A DNA stretch of 64,000 nt. Source: Archangium_A sp035910535 (GTDB lineage Bacteria > Myxococcota > Myxococcia > Myxococcales > Myxococcaceae). Below are positions 57,554-64,000 of the stretch, in pieces (the stretch's first letter is position 1; each line of letters starts with the position of its first letter). The stretch covers positions 179,986-243,985 of the forward strand of contig JAMHXF010000093.1 in assembly GCA_035910535.1 (NCBI GenBank), written 5' to 3'. The notes below the pieces were generated by a model. That model was not told where the DNA came from and made no database searches. It saw only the letters and a list, made by a program, of their open reading frames with translations. Both the position numbers and the translations under genes were made by a program.

Positions 57554-58011
57554 GTCGGCTCAAGCGCGTGCTGGGCGCACAAGACGGGTGGGGCGGCGCA
57601 GCGGGCACGCTGTTGCTGCTCGTCGTGGGCCTCGTGTTTCTCGTGCAGGGCTTGCTGGGGCTCAACGACGCCGCGCGCCTGGCGCCCGTCGAACGCGCGT
57701 GCGCGGAGCTCTCGGCTGAAGCGCACCCGCCGCGCTGGGTGCGCGTCACGAAGTGCAGCCTCGACACCACGGCAGGACGCGCGCAGCTCGCGCCGGGGCT
57801 GTGGTTGAAACCCGCTGCTGCCGTCGCTCCGAGCGGCACAGACTTCACCGGCATGCTCGTCACCGAGCACGGCGAGCTGGTGCTTCACGAAGGTCGCGTG
57901 CCCGAGCGCGGCAAGACGTTGCTCTCGTTGTTCATCGGGCTCGTCGCCATCGCGTTGACGGCGCGCACCCTGTTCATGCGCTGGCTCGTCGAGCGCGACG
58001 CGTCGCTCTGA
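57550..58011 (+). CDS. Two-span membrane protein coupled to the phosphoesterase
   Basis: A 153-residue protein with membrane spans at about residues 18-38 and 120-140 and an approximately 80-residue loop between them (CAELSAEAHPPRWVRVTKC, with two Cys 23 apart). The ATG at 57550 overlaps the phosphoesterase stop by four bases, which fixes the start. No family recognised. Being co-translated with a cytoplasmic phosphoesterase suggests a shared pathway, not shown by sequence. Confidence 0.78.
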   Translation: MSRLKRVLGAQDGWGGAAGTLLLLVVGLVFLVQGLLGLNDAARLAPVERACAELSAEAHPPRWVRVTKCSLDTTAGRAQLAPGLWLKPAAAVAPSGTDFTGMLVTEHGELVLHEGRVPERGKTLLSLFIGLVAIALTARTLFMRWLVERDASL

Positions 58012-58015
58012 CGCG

Positions 58016-58789
58016 CTACCTGCCGACCCACTGACGTGTCAGCTCGCACAACGCCTCGCCGCCCGCGTCACACACCTCCTGCAGCGGGCTGACGGTCGCC
58101 GACTTCGTGAAGACGAACTCCACGAGGTGCTGCGCGTTGAGGTTCGCCTCGCGCTGGTCGCGGCCCGACGCAGAGACCCGTTCAGTCATGCGCACGTGAC
58201 CGCGGCCTTCACACAGCACGTCGCCTGCGGGGTACGTCAGCACCATCGCGCCGTATTCGCCGGCGCCCTTCGTGTAGCCGTCGTCGCTGACGCTGGGCAG
58301 CGTGAGCGACTCGTAGCGGGCGACGACGAGGTACCTCACGGCGTTCAGCTCGGGGTCACCGGCGAGCGCCCACGTCACGTGGCGGGCCCAGTCGACGGGG
58401 TTGAGCTGCTCTTCGAAGACCTGGCCCCACGGGCGCGGCGAGACGGTGAGGTTCTCGTAGAACCTGTCGCTGAGCTGCACGCGGAAGACGTCGTTGGTGG
58501 CGACCAGCGTGCGGTCGACGTGCGCGTACTCATCTTTGAGTGCGGGCGGCCACTTCATCTTCGCCACGTAGAGCGCGACGGTCTTCGCGGAGCCCGGCGT
58601 GAGCTTGCCTTTGCACGCGTCGGCCAGCAGCGGCTCGCGGCCCGTCGGCACCTTCGCGTTGGCTTCACCGAGCTCGATGGCGCGACGTTGCTTGTCGTCG
58701 GCCGCGCGCTCGCCGTGCAGGCACACGCCGAAGACGACGAATAACCCGGCGACGTACAGCGCGACGAGGCCCCCGAGAAGCTTCTTCAT
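58016..58789 (-). CDS. Hypothetical envelope protein
   Basis: A 257-residue protein with an N-terminal signal or membrane anchor (residues 4-24) and a soluble domain with six Cys (for example ADACKGKL, DVLCEGRG, EVCDAGGEALCELT). There is a VNDVFRVQLS-like strand, a NAVRYLVVARYESLTLP stretch and a C-terminal CELTRQWVGR. I do not recognise it. It begins three bases after the acyl-CoA ligase gene's stop, so it belongs to that operon, and it converges on the two-span membrane gene. Confidence 0.75.
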   Translation of the reverse strand: MKKLLGGLVALYVAGLFVVFGVCLHGERAADDKQRRAIELGEANAKVPTGREPLLADACKGKLTPGSAKTVALYVAKMKWPPALKDEYAHVDRTLVATNDVFRVQLSDRFYENLTVSPRPWGQVFEEQLNPVDWARHVTWALAGDPELNAVRYLVVARYESLTLPSVSDDGYTKGAGEYGAMVLTYPAGDVLCEGRGHVRMTERVSASGRDQREANLNAQHLVEFVFTKSATVSPLQEVCDAGGEALCELTRQWVGR

Positions 58790-58792
58790 GGC

Positions 58793-60415
<1,623 letters not shown>

Positions 60416-60452
60416 GGGCGGGGCACGCTACCAACGTGGTACGCAGCCGCGC

Positions 60453-60842
60453 ATGGTCTGGCTGGTGCGCTCGGCGATTTTGATTCTCTACCCACGCACT
60501 GCGTTACCCGGCGCCATCGACTGCGAGCTCGACGCGTACCTCGCGACGTTCAAGCGTGAGTCTTCGTTTCTGATGTGGCTCGGCACCGTCGCCGGCGCGC
60601 TCGTCTTTCACTTCACGCCGTTGTTCACCGTCTTCGTGCCGCTGCCCGCGTTTCTGTTGCCTGCGAAGCTCGCCGACACGCACGCAGAACGAATCGCGAG
60701 CACCAACCTGTACCTGGTTCGTCAGGCCATCTTCCTCGTGAAGATGTGCGGCGGGCTGTGCTGGGGCGCGAACGACGAAGTGCGCAAACGCTTCTCGCTG
60801 CCTCCGCTGGGGAAAGACCCCGGCACGTGGAGAGCGTCGTGA
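60453..60842 (+). CDS. Small membrane protein coupled to the GMC oxidase
   Basis: A protein of about 129 residues starting at the ATG at 60453 (ATG 60414 also possible but would overlap the ligase start). One or two hydrophobic spans are at about residues 38-68 (LMWLGTVAGALVFHFTPLF). A charged region and a short Cys-containing helix (VKMCGGLCWGANDEVRKRF) follow. No family recognised. It overlaps the next gene by four bases (GTGA), so it is co-translated with the GMC enzyme and could anchor or mature it. Confidence 0.75.
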   Translation: MVWLVRSAILILYPRTALPGAIDCELDAYLATFKRESSFLMWLGTVAGALVFHFTPLFTVFVPLPAFLLPAKLADTHAERIASTNLYLVRQAIFLVKMCGGLCWGANDEVRKRFSLPPLGKDPGTWRAS

Positions 60843-62338
60843 GCCACGTCTCGTACCGCGCGCGCGGTGAAGACCTCGAGGCGTCGTTCGACTTCGTGGT
60901 CGTCGGCTCTGGCGCGGGTGGTGCCGCTGCCGCCGTTCAGCTCGCGCGTGGCGGCGCAAACGTCGCGCTCGTCGAGGCCGGCGCGTGGCGTGACCCTGAC
61001 GATTACCCGCATTCCGTCTACGGCCAGTTTCGCGACCTGATGGACGACTGGGGCGCGCAGGTGACCGTCGGCCGCGCGTTGTGGCCCGTGGTGCAGGCGC
61101 GCACGGTGGGCGGCACCACGGTCATCAACTCCGCCATCTGCGTGCGTACGCCCGGCGACATTTTTCGACAGTGGGAAGCCGAGCACGGCCTCAAAGACCT
61201 CGAGGCGCGCGTGCTGGCGAAGCAGGACCAGCTCGAGCGAGACCTCTCGGTAGAAGACGTGGCGCCCGAGGCGTGGGGCCGCTCGAACCTGTTGGCGAAG
61301 AAGGGCGAAGCACAGCTCGCGTGGGCTGAGCCGCACGCCATGCGCCGCTACACGAAGGGCTGCAACGGCCACGGCTTCTGTCTGCAGGGCTGTCGCTCGA
61401 AGAAGAAGCAGAGCGTGAACCTGGTCTTCGTGCCCGAGGTGCTGCAGCGCGGAGGCACGGTGGTGACGTGCGCGCCGGTCGACCGCGTGGTCTTCGAAGG
61501 CACGCGCGCGGTCGGCGTCACCGGGCGCTTCGTTCACCCCGCGTCACACGCGAAGGGCGCGAGCTTCACGCTGCGCGCGACGAAGGCGGTGGTGTTGGCC
61601 GCGTCGGTCACGCACACGCCCGTCATCTTGATGCGCTCGGGCGTGAAGCTGCCGGCGCTCGGTCACGCGTTCCGTTCACACCCGGGCACCGGGGTGTTCG
61701 GCGTGTACGACGAGCCTGTCGACATGAACATCGGCGCGACGCAGGGCTGGGCGTCGACGGCGTTTCGTTCCTCGCCCGGGCTCAAGTTGGAGACGCTCGC
61801 CATTCCACCGGAGCTCGTGGCGTCACGACTGAGCGGAGGTGGCGTGCAGTTGATGCAGCGCCTCGCGAAGTATCGCCACATCGCCATGTGGTGCCACGCG
61901 GTGCGCGCCGAGTCGAAGGGGCGCGTGACGAAGTCGCTCTTCGGTAAGCCGGTGGTGCACTACGAGCTCGACCGCCCCGACATGGAGCGCTTCCGTCAGG
62001 GGATGATTCTGCTCGCCAGGCAGCACTTCGCCGCCGGTGCGCGCAGCATTCTGCCGGGCATCTCAGGCATGCCGTACGAGCTGACGGCGGATCAGCTGCC
62101 GTTGCTCGACGACGCGCCGTTGGACCCGCGGAAGTACATCGCGATTCTCAGTCATCTCTTCGGTGGCGCCATCATGGGTGCCGATGAAACGAAGAGCGTG
62201 ACCGACGGAATGGGTCGAGTGCACGGTCACCAGAACCTCGTCATCGCCGACGCGTCGGTGATCCCCACCAACCTCGGCGTGAACCCGCAGCACACCATCA
62301 TGGGGCTGGCGCAGGTCTTCGCCGAAGCGCTGCTCTGA
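60839..62338 (+). CDS. GMC oxidoreductase, long-chain alcohol oxidase-like
   Basis: A 499-residue FAD enzyme. The GTG at 60839 overlaps the upstream stop. The dinucleotide-binding motif is VVVGSGAGGAAAAVQLARGG (residues 20-39), followed by GGTTVINSAICVRTP, and the C-terminal part has HLFGGAIMG and VIADASVIPTNLGVNPQHT, as in glucose-methanol-choline oxidoreductases. The CNGHGFCLQGC stretch followed by KKKQSVNLVFVPEVLQRGG resembles the Cys-rich segment of long-chain fatty alcohol oxidases and cholesterol oxidases. It probably oxidises a lipid alcohol. Divergent from an acyl-CoA ligase, which supports fatty-alcohol or sterol metabolism. Confidence 0.9.
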   Translation: MSHVSYRARGEDLEASFDFVVVGSGAGGAAAAVQLARGGANVALVEAGAWRDPDDYPHSVYGQFRDLMDDWGAQVTVGRALWPVVQARTVGGTTVINSAICVRTPGDIFRQWEAEHGLKDLEARVLAKQDQLERDLSVEDVAPEAWGRSNLLAKKGEAQLAWAEPHAMRRYTKGCNGHGFCLQGCRSKKKQSVNLVFVPEVLQRGGTVVTCAPVDRVVFEGTRAVGVTGRFVHPASHAKGASFTLRATKAVVLAASVTHTPVILMRSGVKLPALGHAFRSHPGTGVFGVYDEPVDMNIGATQGWASTAFRSSPGLKLETLAIPPELVASRLSGGGVQLMQRLAKYRHIAMWCHAVRAESKGRVTKSLFGKPVVHYELDRPDMERFRQGMILLARQHFAAGARSILPGISGMPYELTADQLPLLDDAPLDPRKYIAILSHLFGGAIMGADETKSVTDGMGRVHGHQNLVIADASVIPTNLGVNPQHTIMGLAQVFAEALL

Positions 62339-62381
62339 GCCGTTGCACTTCGCAGGCGCCTCGGGGGTAAGCACGCCGCTC

Positions 62382-64000
62382 ATGCGTTCCCTTCGCCTCG
62401 TGTTCTCGCTCGCAACGTTCGTTTTTCTCGTCGGTTGTGAGCCGACTTCGAGTGGTCAATGTGGCCCCACGAATTGCACCGGTTGCTGTGACAGCAGCGG
62501 CACCTGCCAGCCCGGAGGTTTTCCGCAGCAGTGTGGTTCCCAGGGCTTCGCGTGTCGTTCCTGTGCCGGTGGGCAGCTGTGTCAGCTCGGGCAGTGCAGC
62601 GGCGGTTCGTCGACTGGTGGCGGTTCAGGTGGTGGCGGCGGCATGTGCACGCCGAAGTCGTGCGTGGAGTTGAGCAAGAACTGCGGCGAAGTCAGCGACG
62701 GCTGCGGCGGCACCCTGATGTGCGGTCAGTGCGAAGTGCAGGGCGAGTCGTGCGGCGCAGGTGGCGTTGCCAACGTGTGCGCGCAAGGCACGTGCACGGC
62801 GACGACGTGCGTGGCTGAAGGCAAGACGTGCGGCAGCATCAGTGATGGGTGCGCAGCGCAGCTCAACTGCGGCACGTGCAGCGGCACGAACCAGGTCTGC
62901 AATTCGATGAACACGTGCGAAGTGGTGCAGTGCACGGCGCGTACGTGTCAGCAGCTCGGCAAGAACTGCGGAACGGTGAGCGACGGCTGTACTGGTCAGC
63001 TCGACTGCGGCACTTGCACAGTCGCAGGCCAGTCGTGCGGCGGCGGCGGCACTGCGAACGTCTGCGGAGCGGGGGTGTGCACGCCGAAGACGTGTCAGCA
63101 GCTCAACGCGACGTGCGGCATGGTGAATGACACCTGCGGCAACATGATTCCGTGCGGTACGTGCAGCGCACCTCAGACGTGTGGCGGCGCGGGCGTGCCG
63201 AACTCGTGCGGTGCGATGTGCGTTGGTACGTGTCCGGCGGGCTTCACGTGCATGACAGGCGATGGCGCGTGCGCGGGCGGCAACCTTTCGAATGTGGCGC
63301 TCGACGTGCCCGTGCCGCCGCAGCACTTCGTCTCTGGCGTGGTGACGCGGAATGGCTCGGCGCCGCCGCCGGGCTGCTACTCGGGCTACGACGTGGTCGA
63401 CATCGAGTTCGAGCACGCGACTGACACACGCTTCAATCAGCGCGTTTCAATTCGCTGCAACAACAGCACGACTGACTGGAGCTGGACCGCATCGCTGTAC
63501 CCCGGCACGTACAAAGTCACGGTGTCGCCGGACTCCGGCGTGCCCAGCGGAAGCCTGCCGTCGTGGAGCACCGTCGCGAGGACTGCGTTTTCCGTCTCAG
63601 GACCGCAGTCGAATGTGGCGCTCGACGTGCCCGTGCCGCCGCAGCACGTCGTCTCTGGTGTGGTGACGCGGAATGGCGTGGCACCGCTGTCGGGCTGCTA
63701 CTCGGGCTACGACGTGGTCGACATCGAGTTCGAGCACGCGACTGACACACGCTTCAATCAGCGCGTTTCAATTCGCTGCAACAACAGCGCGACTGACTGG
63801 AGCTGGACCGCGTCGCTGTACCCCGGCACGTACAAAGTCACGGTGTCGCCGGACTCCGGCGTGCCCAGCGGAAGCCTGCCGTCGTGGTGCACCGTCGCGA
63901 GGACTGCGTTTGCTGTCTCAGGACCGCAGTCGAATGTGGCGCTCGACGTACCTGTGCCGCCGCAGCACGTCGTCTCTGGCGTGGTGACGCGGAACGGTGT
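62382..64000 (+). CDS. Cys-module lipoprotein with 107-residue repeats, 3' end missing
   Basis: The gene starts at an ATG with a lipoprotein signal (LVGC, Cys19) and is still open at the window edge (540 codons visible). The N-terminal part has a CGPTNCTGCC module, a Gly/Ser linker, and four Cys repeats (such as CTPKSCVELSKNCGEVSDGC) up to about residue 300. From residue 304 the sequence becomes 107-residue repeats beginning NVALDVPVPPQH, with a VSGVVTRNG motif like carboxypeptidase-regulatory or beta-sandwich domains, and one Cys pair each (PGCYSGYD; IRCNNS). Two complete copies and the beginning of a third are present. Secreted or surface-anchored; ligand unknown. No catalytic domain is visible in the part seen. 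Confidence 0.85.
   Translation, partial: MRSLRLVFSLATFVFLVGCEPTSSGQCGPTNCTGCCDSSGTCQPGGFPQQCGSQGFACRSCAGGQLCQLGQCSGGSSTGGGSGGGGGMCTPKSCVELSKNCGEVSDGCGGTLMCGQCEVQGESCGAGGVANVCAQGTCTATTCVAEGKTCGSISDGCAAQLNCGTCSGTNQVCNSMNTCEVVQCTARTCQQLGKNCGTVSDGCTGQLDCGTCTVAGQSCGGGGTANVCGAGVCTPKTCQQLNATCGMVNDTCGNMIPCGTCSAPQTCGGAGVPNSCGAMCVGTCPAGFTCMTGDGACAGGNLSNVALDVPVPPQHFVSGVVTRNGSAPPPGCYSGYDVVDIEFEHATDTRFNQRVSIRCNNSTTDWSWTASLYPGTYKVTVSPDSGVPSGSLPSWSTVARTAFSVSGPQSNVALDVPVPPQHVVSGVVTRNGVAPLSGCYSGYDVVDIEFEHATDTRFNQRVSIRCNNSATDWSWTASLYPGTYKVTVSPDSGVPSGSLPSWCTVARTAFAVSGPQSNVALDVPVPPQHVVSGVVTRNG
63291..64000 (+). repeat. 321-bp near-identical coding tandem repeats
   Basis: Copies start at 63291, 63612 and 63933, exactly 321 bases apart. 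Copies one and two differ at only a handful of positions (for example TTC/GTC for the codon after the cag cac segment, and agc/tgc near the end), so the expansion is recent. The third copy is cut off by the window edge. Confidence 0.93.

Noticed and set aside
63291..64000. Mobile element or CRISPR from the 321-bp periodicity
   Set aside because: The repeats are contiguous and in frame within a lipoprotein gene, with no transposase, terminal repeats or spacer structure.

Overview
The window is GC-rich, densely coded, and reads as a myxobacterium (Myxococcota). The evidence is several proteins ending in a Cys-containing, hydrophobic, Arg-rich MYXO-CTERM-type tag, many cysteine-rich lipoproteins with Gly/Ser/Thr linkers, a Hanks-type kinase with extra C-terminal domains, and very large Ig-like, TIG and OmpA surface proteins. 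No rRNA, tRNA, insertion sequence, phage gene or CRISPR array was seen. No gene-free stretch exceeds 300 bases; the longest, about 264 bases at 1574-1837, holds nothing recognisable.

Layout. 2-1573 is the 3' part of an unidentified Ala-rich gene. 1838-2931 is a coupled pair on the minus strand: a small membrane protein and a sterol-desaturase-family hydroxylase. 3009-16862 is a four-gene minus-strand operon. Its first three genes encode paralogous lipoproteins (Ig-like modules, nidogen-like beta region, lamin-tail domain, second nidogen-like region), and its last encodes an eight-TIG-domain MYXO-CTERM protein. 17000-19711 is a cysteine-repeat lipoprotein.

19773-26004 is a tightly packed minus-strand run of nine genes. 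It opens with four SAF-domain proteins, which look like a duplicated two-gene unit. These are followed by a short ECF-type sigma factor, a membrane protein with a Cys/His cluster, a YHS-domain lipoprotein, a TolC-type outer-membrane factor and a two-domain multicopper oxidase. The last three suggest copper or other metal handling; what the SAF proteins add is unknown.

26060-35768 has a DUF1295 membrane reductase-like gene and a 2928-residue giant: PA14-like region, Cys repeat, about 21 Ig-like repeats, an internal MYXO-CTERM-like tag, then a complete OmpA-type beta-barrel protein in the same frame. 35776-43045 holds secreted proteins, a lipase-like lipoprotein, an M15 peptidase carrying both a lipobox and a MYXO-CTERM tag, a P-loop protein, and a fusion of lycopene cyclase with a CrtU-like carotenoid desaturase/methyltransferase. 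43233-52330 has a Ser/Thr kinase, a CPA2 cation/proton antiporter, a PPC-domain lipoprotein with an 18-bp tandem repeat, a 66-residue protein, a SEC59/DGK1-like kinase and a GH31 glycosidase. 52335-62338 has a START-like protein, a diiron protein divergent from a LysR regulator, a metallophosphoesterase, an acyl-CoA ligase and a GMC alcohol-oxidase-like enzyme. 62382 to the window end is a lipoprotein with almost identical 321-bp (107-residue) tandem repeats running off the edge.

The overall theme is cell-envelope and surface biology. Most gene pairs overlap by ATGA/GTGA or sit a few bases apart, so operon assignments are fairly firm; most molecular functions of the surface proteins remain unassigned.
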